From contig DISB01000011.1 in NCBI GenBank assembly GCA_002421685.1, positions 1 to 51,478 of the forward strand: a DNA stretch of 51,478 nt, read 5' to 3'. Source of the DNA: Bacteroidetes bacterium UBA6221. Lineage in GTDB: Bacteria > Bacteroidota > Bacteroidia > Chitinophagales > Chitinophagaceae. The notes below the pieces were generated by a model. The model made no database searches and was not told the origin of the DNA. It worked only from the letters and a program-made list of their open reading frames with translations. Shown one piece after another: positions 41,001 through 47,877 of the stretch (positions are counted from its first letter, which is position 1; the number at the start of each line of letters is the position of its first letter). The translations under genes and the position numbers were made by a program.

Positions 41001-42961
41001 TCTTCCTTGTTTTGTTGTTCTACTCTTAATACATGCGCAGGAATATCGAAGGGGTTCAGCTCTACATAGTTAGTAGTCCCCTGCCATTCATATTCATCAC
41101 CGCTCAATAAATCTGTTACCGTGTAGGGAATACCCTCCTTTATTCCTAATTTTTTTATAGGCAAATCCACGATAGCGCTTTGGGTATGGTGGGGGTCGAG
41201 ATTCACTGCTACAATCAGCACGTTATTTCGCTGTACGTCCGTCTTTGTAAAACAGATAATATTGTCATTAGTTGTCCTGGCAAATTCAATGTTCCAGGTT
41301 GTCTGTAGTGCGGTATTTTCTTTTCTTATCCTGTTTATCCTCGCTATGAATTCTTTTATCCTGGTGTATTGTTGCCAATTCCAGTGCCTGATCTCATATT
41401 TCTCGTTATCGATGTATTCCTCCTTACCGGGACGTGGTTTATTTATCCCATATTCGTATACCGGTCCATATAAGCCATAGTTGGATGATAACGTTGCGGC
41501 GAGAATCAGTCGCATAATATGTGCGTTTTCGCCTCCTTCTGTCAATACTGGCGGCAAAATATCCGGTGTGTTGACCCAGAAGTTAGGGCGGAAATAATAA
41601 CGCATATCTGTTTTAGTCAGTTCGGTCATGTATTCTTCCAACTCCTGCTTTGTATTGCGCCAGGTGAAGTAGGTATAGGACTGGTTAAACCCGGCCTTTG
41701 CCAGGCGCTCCATCAGCCGGGGTCTTGTGAATGCCTCGGCCAGGAAAATGACATCAGGGTGTTGTTTTCGTACTTCAGCTATCATCCATTCCCAAAATGG
41801 GAATGCCTTGGTATGGGGATTGTCTACGCGAAATATCTTTATCCCTGCTGCTATCCAATAGTCAACAATGCTTTTAAGTTCTTTCCACAGGTTTTGCCAA
41901 TCGTCTGTTTCAAAGTTGATGGGCAGGATGTCTTCATATTTTTTCGGAGGGTTTTCTGCAAACTGTACGGTGCCGTCAGGACGCCATTTGAACCATTGCG
42001 GATGTTCCTTTACATAAGGATGGTCGGGTGAGCATTGATAAGCTATATCTAATGCTATCTCAATATCGTATTTCTGTGCTTCTGCTATAAGGCTTTTGAA
42101 GTCCTTTAACGTGCCTAATTGCGGATGAATGGCCTTATGTCCGCCTTTTTCGTTGCCAATAGCCCATGGCGAACCGGGATCACCGGGTTCTGGCAGCAAT
42201 GAATTGTTTTTCCCTTTTCTTTTTGAATGGCCAATGGGGTGTATCGGTGGAAAGTAAACAACATCAAATCCCATATCGGCTATATGTGGCAGCAGCTTTT
42301 TTACATCCTTAAAGGTCCCATGTTCTCCCGCTCTTTCGGCTGCAGAACGGGGGAACAGCTCATACCACGTGCTGAACGCTGCTTTTTTTCGTTCTACTTC
42401 TATCGTATAAGTGCCGGAAATAGTTGCGTTAGTCCTCGCTATTTGTCTGTGTACTGTTTCGCTTACTTTGTCTCCGGTAATGATGGCTACCATCGCATCT
42501 TCCTTCCCGGACGAGGCCAGATCTTTCGCCCACGTGGCCAGGAGCTTTTTATCTTTCGCGTTTGGAGATGTAGATGCTTCCTGCAGCATTTCTGCCCCTA
42601 TCAGCAGGTCGACGGATATATCCAGCCCGGCTTCATATTTTTTCTGTAAACCGTTTTTCCATGTGGTGAAATGATCTATCCACGCCTGTATCCTGAATTG
42701 GTATATGCCTGTCTTGGCTGGTTCGAACAGGTATTCCCAGTGATCGTTATTGATGAAGTTCAACGGGTATTCTTTCCATTGCCTGTCATTTTTATGTTTC
42801 AGAGAAATAGTCGCGGCGATTTCATCGTGCCCGTCGCAAAATATATCGGCAGAGATAGTGATGGTTTCGCCTTCGGCTGTTTTTGCGGGATAGGCCGCTC
42901 CATCTACAAGGGGTACTATATTCGTAATAATGACTCTTTTTCTATCGTCATATTGAGGCAT
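40997..42961 (-). CDS. glgE: alpha-1,4-glucan:maltose-1-phosphate maltosyltransferase
   Basis: A 654-residue GH13_3 enzyme that extends alpha-glucan with maltose from maltose-1-phosphate. KRVIITNIVPLVDGAAYPAK and the beta domain are typical of its N-terminus, followed by the helical insert GAEMLQEASTSPNAKDKKLL. The catalytic part has GFDVVYFPPIHPIGHSKRKG, IALDIAYQCSPDHPYVKEHP, KIFRVDNPHTKAFPFWEW (nucleophile) and VIFLAEAFTRPRLMERLAK (acid/base). The PPIHPIG and NPHTKP-type strings are diagnostic for GlgE. It is the first gene of the run that continues with treS-maltokinase and glgB, so the unit takes trehalose to branched glucan. Confidence 0.95.
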   Translation of the reverse strand: MPQYDDRKRVIITNIVPLVDGAAYPAKTAEGETITISADIFCDGHDEIAATISLKHKNDRQWKEYPLNFINNDHWEYLFEPAKTGIYQFRIQAWIDHFTTWKNGLQKKYEAGLDISVDLLIGAEMLQEASTSPNAKDKKLLATWAKDLASSGKEDAMVAIITGDKVSETVHRQIARTNATISGTYTIEVERKKAAFSTWYELFPRSAAERAGEHGTFKDVKKLLPHIADMGFDVVYFPPIHPIGHSKRKGKNNSLLPEPGDPGSPWAIGNEKGGHKAIHPQLGTLKDFKSLIAEAQKYDIEIALDIAYQCSPDHPYVKEHPQWFKWRPDGTVQFAENPPKKYEDILPINFETDDWQNLWKELKSIVDYWIAAGIKIFRVDNPHTKAFPFWEWMIAEVRKQHPDVIFLAEAFTRPRLMERLAKAGFNQSYTYFTWRNTKQELEEYMTELTKTDMRYYFRPNFWVNTPDILPPVLTEGGENAHIMRLILAATLSSNYGLYGPVYEYGINKPRPGKEEYIDNEKYEIRHWNWQQYTRIKEFIARINRIRKENTALQTTWNIEFARTTNDNIICFTKTDVQRNNVLIVAVNLDPHHTQSAIVDLPIKKLGIKEGIPYTVTDLLSGDEYEWQGTTNYVELNPFDIPAHVLRVEQQNKEE

Positions 42962-43113
42962 AAACTATAGTGTATTTTTTATCATGTAATACAAACAAGG
43001 TGTGGTATTAACTAATAAAAAACCCTGCCAAGAAACCATTTTAGCTGGTTATTCTATTTGCAGCGTGAGATTTTGAATTGCAACGGTTTTCATGCCAGGC
43101 CCGGTCATAAAAC
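42962..43113 (-). promoter_or_regulatory. region upstream of glgE
   Basis: About 150 bases between the glgE start and the surE terminator must contain the glgE promoter. I find no TAnnTTTG box on the minus strand. A small inverted repeat AACCA/TGGTT lies around 43034-43050. The call rests on position only. Confidence 0.3.
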
Positions 43114-43138
43114 CGCCCCTGGAGGATAACCAGGGGCG
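43114..43138 (-). terminator. intrinsic terminator downstream of surE
   Basis: CGCCCCTGG (43114-43122) and CCAGGGGCG (43130-43138) form a perfect 9-bp GC-rich stem with a 7-base loop. On the minus strand it is followed after one base by TTTTAT. It lies 30 bases past the surE stop and ends the SDR-ABC-surE transcript. Confidence 0.85.
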
Positions 43139-43168
43139 TTACGGTGTCAAGCTTCATTTTTATATTGC

Positions 43169-43957
43169 CTACTGTATTCCTGAAATATCCTGCCAGTCCA
43201 TTTCCAGCTTGGCCTTTATAGTATGGTCTGTCAGGTCAAACTTTACCGGCACTACCGAGGCGTAATTTTCTGCCAATGCTTCCACATCTGTACCTGTTCC
43301 TTTGTCCCGGTTCACGAATTTGCCTGTCATCCAGTAATAATCCTGGCCGCGCGGGTCTACACGTTTGTCAAATTCTTCCTGCCATTTGGCATCTGCCTGG
43401 CGGCATATTTTTATTCCTTTGAATGTTTCTTTTGTTACTATCGGAATATTCACATTCAGCAAGGTGTGGTCGGGCAGGGCTTGCTCCAGCATTTTTTTGG
43501 TGATGGTCCTCGCCACATCCTGTGCTATGGTAAAGTCGGCATCGTGGCGGTAATCCAGTAAAGAAAATCCTACCGATGGCACGCCTTCAATGGCTGCTTC
43601 CATGGCCGCGCTCATGGTGCCCGAATAAATAACGTTAATCGAATGGTTAGCGCCGTGATTAATACCGCTCAGGCATAAGGCAGGCTTATAGCTCAATATT
43701 ATATCTCGCGCCAGTTTTACACAATCTACAGGAGTGCCGCTGCTTTCCCAGGCTTCTATACCTTCAAATACCTGTACTTTGTACAGTCGCAACGGCTCGC
43801 CAATTGTTACCGCATGCCCCATGCCCGACTGCGGGCTGTCCGGCGCTACTACTATTACTTTTCCTAAGTCTTTTACCGCTTCTATCAGCGCCCTGATACC
43901 GGGGGCGGCTATACCATCATCATTAGTTACCAGCAAAACCGGCTTGTCGATCGTCAT
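43169..43957 (-). CDS. surE: 5'/3'-nucleotidase SurE
   Basis: A 262-residue SurE phosphatase that dephosphorylates nucleoside 5'- and 3'-monophosphates with a divalent metal. The metal site DD is in LLVTNDDGIAAPGIRAL. IVVAPDSPQSGMGHAVTI and the later SGINHGANHSINVIYSGTMSAAMEA hold the conserved Ser, Asn and substrate loop residues. NVNIP and the RxDPRGxxYYW segment (DKRVDPRGQDYYWMTG) complete the signature. It starts 9 bases after the ABC permease gene and is the last gene of a four-gene minus-strand run. Confidence 0.95.
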   Translation of the reverse strand: MTIDKPVLLVTNDDGIAAPGIRALIEAVKDLGKVIVVAPDSPQSGMGHAVTIGEPLRLYKVQVFEGIEAWESSGTPVDCVKLARDIILSYKPALCLSGINHGANHSINVIYSGTMSAAMEAAIEGVPSVGFSLLDYRHDADFTIAQDVARTITKKMLEQALPDHTLLNVNIPIVTKETFKGIKICRQADAKWQEEFDKRVDPRGQDYYWMTGKFVNRDKGTGTDVEALAENYASVVPVKFDLTDHTIKAKLEMDWQDISGIQ

Positions 43958-43966
43958 GGTGCAAAT

Positions 43967-44761
43967 TTACCAATCCGTTTTCAGTAACCGAAACCGGCTG
44001 ATAATATAGTAAACCGCCACCCACGCCAATGAAACTGCCACAAAGGTGGTGGCGGTTATTTTCTCTTCGGTTTGCACAAATGATTTTGCGATTTCTACAA
44101 GCGGAAAGGGTAACAATTCGTCGCTGGCCTGCAGGGGCAAAAGGTCTCCTGCGGGGTAATCGAACCGCCAATTGATAAATGACCGCGCAAGGTTTTCTAT
44201 TATCATATGGTACAGGAAAAATATACCAATTCCAATACCGCTTCTTTTGAACAAATAGGCTATCAAGAGTGCGAAACCATAATAGTTGAGCGACAAAATG
44301 AACACATAAAACAGGCTGGTTATATCACCGGGGAAATTTGAAATGGTGTCGTTAGCAATGCCAAATATTACCCCAGTGATAAATACATATATGGTAGTAC
44401 CTGCAGCCAGTGCGAATACCATCAGCCATTTGGCATGTAAGGCCTGTAGTCTCGTCCACCCGTCAATAATATTTTGCCTGTTGGTCCTGAAGCTGTATTC
44501 ATTCGTTGCAAGGATGATTACCAGTACCGAAATAAATACCACGAAAACACTGGTCCACCAGCCCAAATTGCCCCATACGTTATTAAAGTTGTACGCCTTA
44601 TCTATCAGGTCTATACCGCTTTTGCCACCATCCATTTTTAAAAACCCCTTGTTGATACCATAGTTCCACAGAGGCAACAGGAAAGCGAACATGCCTGCCA
44701 TTATCCAGAAGGTGGGATATTTTTTCACCTTCATCCATTCTATAGAGAGTAAATTGTTCAT
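43967..44761 (-). CDS. ABC transporter permease (ABC-2 type)
   Basis: A 264-residue integral membrane protein with six predicted hydrophobic segments. A first helix after EWMKVKKYPTFWIMAGMFAF and later WWTSVFVVFISVLVIILATN, VFALAAGTTIYVFITGVIFG, LNYYGFALLIAYLF and ISLAWVAVYYIISRF fit the ABC-2 permease layout. It follows the ATPase gene by 9 bases, so the two form one exporter. The substrate is unknown. Confidence 0.8.
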   Translation of the reverse strand: MNNLLSIEWMKVKKYPTFWIMAGMFAFLLPLWNYGINKGFLKMDGGKSGIDLIDKAYNFNNVWGNLGWWTSVFVVFISVLVIILATNEYSFRTNRQNIIDGWTRLQALHAKWLMVFALAAGTTIYVFITGVIFGIANDTISNFPGDITSLFYVFILSLNYYGFALLIAYLFKRSGIGIGIFFLYHMIIENLARSFINWRFDYPAGDLLPLQASDELLPFPLVEIAKSFVQTEEKITATTFVAVSLAWVAVYYIISRFRLLKTDW

Positions 44762-44770
44762 CGTTATCGT

Positions 44771-45661
44771 TTACTTGTTTGTAAGTTCCATAAATTTTGT
44801 TTCCAGGCTCTTCTTCCTCAACGCCAGGTGAGAAAGTGCAATGCCATTTTGCATGCAATATTCGTTCACCTGTGCCGGTGTTATATGGCTGTCACAATTC
44901 AGTTGCAGGGCGCCATTTATTTGTTTCACATTGTGAATGCCCGGCATAGCGCTGATAATACTGAGAAGGGCGGGAATGTCTGTTGCACTTACTTCAACCT
45001 GGTCTTCACTTACCAGCACTTCGTCTACCTTACCACTCAGCAGCAGGTCGCCCCTTTTCAGTATCGCTACGTGCGTACATACCTTCTCCACCTCGTCCAG
45101 CAGATGGCTGGCCATGATGATGGTTTTGCCCTCGCGGTTCAGCTGCATGATGAGTTCGCGTATTTCCGCTATACCCGCCGGGTCCAGGCCGTTGGTCGGC
45201 TCGTCAAATACCAGCACATCGGGATTGCCCAGTAGGGTAGAGGCTATGGCCAGCCTTTGTTTCATACCCAGCGAGAAAGTTTTGAACTTACTGCTTTTAC
45301 GTTGCCACAGCCCTGTTTTTTCCAATACCGCCTGCCGGTCGTCTTTACCATGTTGCTTGATGGCTGCCGCTATCTCCAGGTTGTCCCAGGCGGTCATGTA
45401 GTGGTAAAAGTTAGGCGTTTCCAGCAGGGAGCCTATACTGCGCCTTGCCTCCGCATTGGGTGTGCCACCCAGCCACTGGTATGTGCCGGCATCGGCCTTT
45501 AGCACGTCAAGGATGATACCCAGCATGGTAGTCTTACCACTGCCGTTCGGGCCCAATATTCCGAATACACTGCCCTGAGGCACGTTGAAGGACACATTTT
45601 TCAGTGCCTGTATCGGGCCATAAGATTTCGAAATGGAGTTGATAGAAAGTATTGTTTCCAA
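44771..45661 (-). CDS. ABC transporter ATP-binding protein
   Basis: A 296-residue ABC ATPase with Walker A GILGPNGSGKTT, the Q-loop region SLLETPNFY, the signature TFSLGMKQRLAIA, Walker B VLVFDEPTNGLDP and the switch His in MASHLLDEV. A ~70-residue C-terminal extension (VEVSATDIPALLSIISAMPG onward) is typical of the BcrA/CcmA/drug-exporter subgroup. Q-loop Glu replaces the usual Gln in LLETP, a common variant in this subgroup. It pairs with the downstream permease. Confidence 0.9.
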   Translation of the reverse strand: METILSINSISKSYGPIQALKNVSFNVPQGSVFGILGPNGSGKTTMLGIILDVLKADAGTYQWLGGTPNAEARRSIGSLLETPNFYHYMTAWDNLEIAAAIKQHGKDDRQAVLEKTGLWQRKSSKFKTFSLGMKQRLAIASTLLGNPDVLVFDEPTNGLDPAGIAEIRELIMQLNREGKTIIMASHLLDEVEKVCTHVAILKRGDLLLSGKVDEVLVSEDQVEVSATDIPALLSIISAMPGIHNVKQINGALQLNCDSHITPAQVNEYCMQNGIALSHLALRKKSLETKFMELTNK

Positions 45662-45680
45662 TATGTTGATGTTTTACGAT

Positions 45681-46496
45681 TTAATCTAAAAATAAGTCTT
45701 TTTGCAGGGGGGCGCCGGCTACGATAGCATACGGTTCGAAGTCCGTAACACCGGCTTCTTTTAACACTTCCTCATCTATCAGTGTTTGCCCGGTATAGCT
45801 TACCGCCGGTTGTTTAAGTATATAACTCACTGCATCCGCTATTATTTCGGGCTTGCGGCTGCGTTGTACCAGCATTTCACCGCCCAGCAGGTTTTTTACG
45901 GCGGCCGTACCTATGGTAGTGGCCGGCCATAGGGCGTTGGAGGCAATTTTATATTGTTTCAGCTCTTCAGCCCATCCTATGGCCATCATACTCATATTGT
46001 ACTTACTGATGCTATACGGTAGAGACATAGCCAGCCACCGTGGGGTAATATTCAGGGGTGGGGACAGTGTTATTATATGAGCATTGGACGATCGTTTCAA
46101 AAACGGTATGCAGTGTTTGGTAACGAGGAATGTCCCCCTGACGTTGATATCATGCATCAGGTCGAATTTTTTGGCCTCCGTTTGTTCCGTAGATGTCAGG
46201 GCGATTGCCGAGGCATTATTGATCACTACATCTATACCCCCGAAGAATGCAATGGTTTCCCGGATTGCATTTAGTATTTGGTCTTCGTCACGTATATCGC
46301 AGGGAATGGCCAGGGCTCGGCCACCGGCTTTGTTTACTTCTTCGGCCACGGAATGGATGGTGCCGCCCAGCCTGGGGTCTTCCGTCACAGATTTTGCAGC
46401 TATTACCACGTTGGCGCCCTGTTGGGCCAGCTTTATGGCTACTGCCCGTCCTATACCTCTGCTGGCGCCCGAAATAAATACCGTTTTCCCATTCAT
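45681..46496 (-). CDS. short-chain dehydrogenase/reductase, HSDL2-like
   Basis: A 271-residue SDR oxidoreductase. TVFISGASRGIGRAVAIKLA is the NAD(P) glycine-rich loop, VINNASAI the NNA motif, HIITLSPPLN carries the catalytic Ser, and YSISKYNMS the YxxxK pair. The extended start after the cofactor loop (AAKSVTEDPRLGGTIHSVAE) and the long C-terminus resemble HSDL2-type SDRs, linked to acyl or sterol substrates in eukaryotes. No SCP2 domain is attached. Substrate unknown. It is the first gene of the run with the ABC exporter and surE, 19 bases before the ATPase. Confidence 0.88.
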   Translation of the reverse strand: MNGKTVFISGASRGIGRAVAIKLAQQGANVVIAAKSVTEDPRLGGTIHSVAEEVNKAGGRALAIPCDIRDEDQILNAIRETIAFFGGIDVVINNASAIALTSTEQTEAKKFDLMHDINVRGTFLVTKHCIPFLKRSSNAHIITLSPPLNITPRWLAMSLPYSISKYNMSMMAIGWAEELKQYKIASNALWPATTIGTAAVKNLLGGEMLVQRSRKPEIIADAVSYILKQPAVSYTGQTLIDEEVLKEAGVTDFEPYAIVAGAPLQKDLFLD

Positions 46497-46508
46497 GTTA
46501 CAATAGAT

Positions 46509-46557
46509 TTAATCGTACAATGCAGGTAAAAGTTACAGCATTCTTTATTAATCGTAC
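46509..46557. promoter_or_regulatory. 10-bp direct repeats upstream of the SDR gene
   Basis: TTAATCGTAC occurs at 46509-46518 and again at 46548-46557, just upstream of the SDR start codon. On the minus strand the half-site reads GTACGATTAA. Repeated half-sites in a promoter region may bind a regulator such as a TetR-family protein, but none is encoded nearby. Confidence 0.35.
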
Positions 46558-46584
46558 GGAAAATAATAGCGCTAAATAGAAAAA

Positions 46585-46601
46585 GGGCGGTATTGCCGCC
46601 C
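46585..46601 (-). terminator. intrinsic terminator of the cytochrome c peroxidase gene
   Basis: GGGCGG (46585-46590) and CCGCCC (46596-46601) form a GC stem with a 5-base loop. On the minus strand it is followed by five T residues. It lies 26 bases past the stop codon. Confidence 0.8.
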
Positions 46602-46626
46602 CGTAAAAAATTATGAGTATGAAAGC

Positions 46627-47688
46627 CTATGGCGCCGCAAACGCTTTGTCTGTTATCATCGTCGAGTCGGTAAATGTTTTCAGGAAAGCCACCAATTGTT
46701 TCTTCTCTACTTCGTTCAGTCCCAGGCCAAATACGTCGTCCCGGTTAGCTTTGGTCATAAGTGGGTCAACGGTGGGCACTTTGTTCACGCCAGTATTGTA
46801 AAATTCCACCACATCCTCGAGTGAGGTAAAGCGGCCATCGTGCATATAATGTGTGCGCAGGGCAACATTTCTCAGGTTGGGTGTCCTGAATTTGCCTTTA
46901 TCATTTGCATCCTTGGTTACATTATAATATCCGAGATCAATTTCTTTGGCGTACACACTGTCCAGTCCGTTATTATGCATCAGGTTGTCTGTCGCCAGCA
47001 GGTTGGTATGGCAGTGAAAGCAGTCGCCCTTTTCAGTAAAGAATATCCGGCGTCCCTCTTCTTCCATGGGTGTTAGCATTACCTGGCCTTTTACATACCG
47101 GTCATACTTTGTATCCCTGGACACCAGCACACGCATATACTGCGCCAATGCCTTAGCCATATCTTTGTGCGTTATTTCATCTACACCGTAGAAGTTTTTA
47201 AACATAATACGGTATTCACTGATGTCATTGATCTTTGCAACGTCGGTATTGAAACGCACTGTGAGTTCCATCATCATTACGTCTTCCAGTGTACCGGTTA
47301 TCCGGCCATTCCACATGTAGTTTTTGTTCCATGCCAGGTTGATAAGCGGCAATGAAGTCTGCCCTTTATCAAATGTTGATACTCCGGGAACAGAAAAACC
47401 ATATTCCTGTTTATGGCAGCTTTCACAGTTTTGGCCGTCATTAGAAAGTCTTGTGTCAAAGAACAGTCTTTTGCCCAGTTCAATACGTTCTACATATAGT
47501 TTATTGTCTTCGGGTATGGTTATCTCGGGAAAGTGGGTTGGCGGCACAAATTCATAAGGTGTCATCACAACGGTATCATTGTTGCCGCCATTATTATTAT
47601 TGTTCGCGGGTTCTTTCCGGCACGAAGCAGCTACTACAATTACAGTTGTAACCGCCAGTGTAGTTTTTATGATTTTAGCCAGGTTCAT
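46627..47688 (-). CDS. di-haem cytochrome c peroxidase (CcpA/MauG family) lipoprotein
   Basis: A 353-residue protein with a lipoprotein signal (KTTLAVTTVIVVAASCRKEP), an Asn-rich linker, and the two-domain di-haem cytochrome c peroxidase fold. The haem sites are CESCHKQ in the N-terminal domain and CFHCHTN in the C-terminal domain. LGKRLFFDTRLSNDGQ, INLAWNKNYMWNGR, KFRTPNLRNVALRTHYMHDG and LVAFLKTFTD are family hallmarks. It probably reduces hydrogen peroxide or oxidises an unknown substrate at the periplasmic face of the outer membrane. It is a single-gene unit between terminators. Confidence 0.92.
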   Translation of the reverse strand: MNLAKIIKTTLAVTTVIVVAASCRKEPANNNNNGGNNDTVVMTPYEFVPPTHFPEITIPEDNKLYVERIELGKRLFFDTRLSNDGQNCESCHKQEYGFSVPGVSTFDKGQTSLPLINLAWNKNYMWNGRITGTLEDVMMMELTVRFNTDVAKINDISEYRIMFKNFYGVDEITHKDMAKALAQYMRVLVSRDTKYDRYVKGQVMLTPMEEEGRRIFFTEKGDCFHCHTNLLATDNLMHNNGLDSVYAKEIDLGYYNVTKDANDKGKFRTPNLRNVALRTHYMHDGRFTSLEDVVEFYNTGVNKVPTVDPLMTKANRDDVFGLGLNEVEKKQLVAFLKTFTDSTMITDKAFAAP

Positions 47689-47828
47689 GTTGTGCAGTTT
47701 TGTATTATAAAGTTATTTCATTTGGACCTTTTCCGCTATGACCGGCGTCATGGCGTAGTAGTGATATTTGTCATGTTCATATCATTTGGTATAACGGGTG
47801 TTATAAAGTTATACAACTCGCAGTAAAA
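47689..47828 (-). promoter_or_regulatory. region upstream of the cytochrome c peroxidase with a repeated 12-mer
   Basis: TTATAAAGTTAT occurs at 47705-47716 and 47801-47812, and TCATTTGG at about 47718 and 47783. On the minus strand both 12-mers contain TAACTTTA, one base away from the TAnnTTTG box. Two alternative promoters or operator copies are possible. Confidence 0.35.
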
Positions 47829-47852
47829 CGCCTGTAACATATGTTACAGGCG
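47829..47852 (-). terminator. 24-bp perfect palindrome, intrinsic terminator of recQ
   Basis: CGCCTGTAACAT (47829-47840) is followed directly by its exact complement (47841-47852). On the minus strand the hairpin is followed by TTTTA. It begins 26 bases past the recQ stop, consistent with an intrinsic terminator. The inner TGTAACATATGTTACA is also a good dimeric-protein site. Confidence 0.7.
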
Positions 47853-47877
47853 CGTCACCACGGGTATGCTTTAAATG

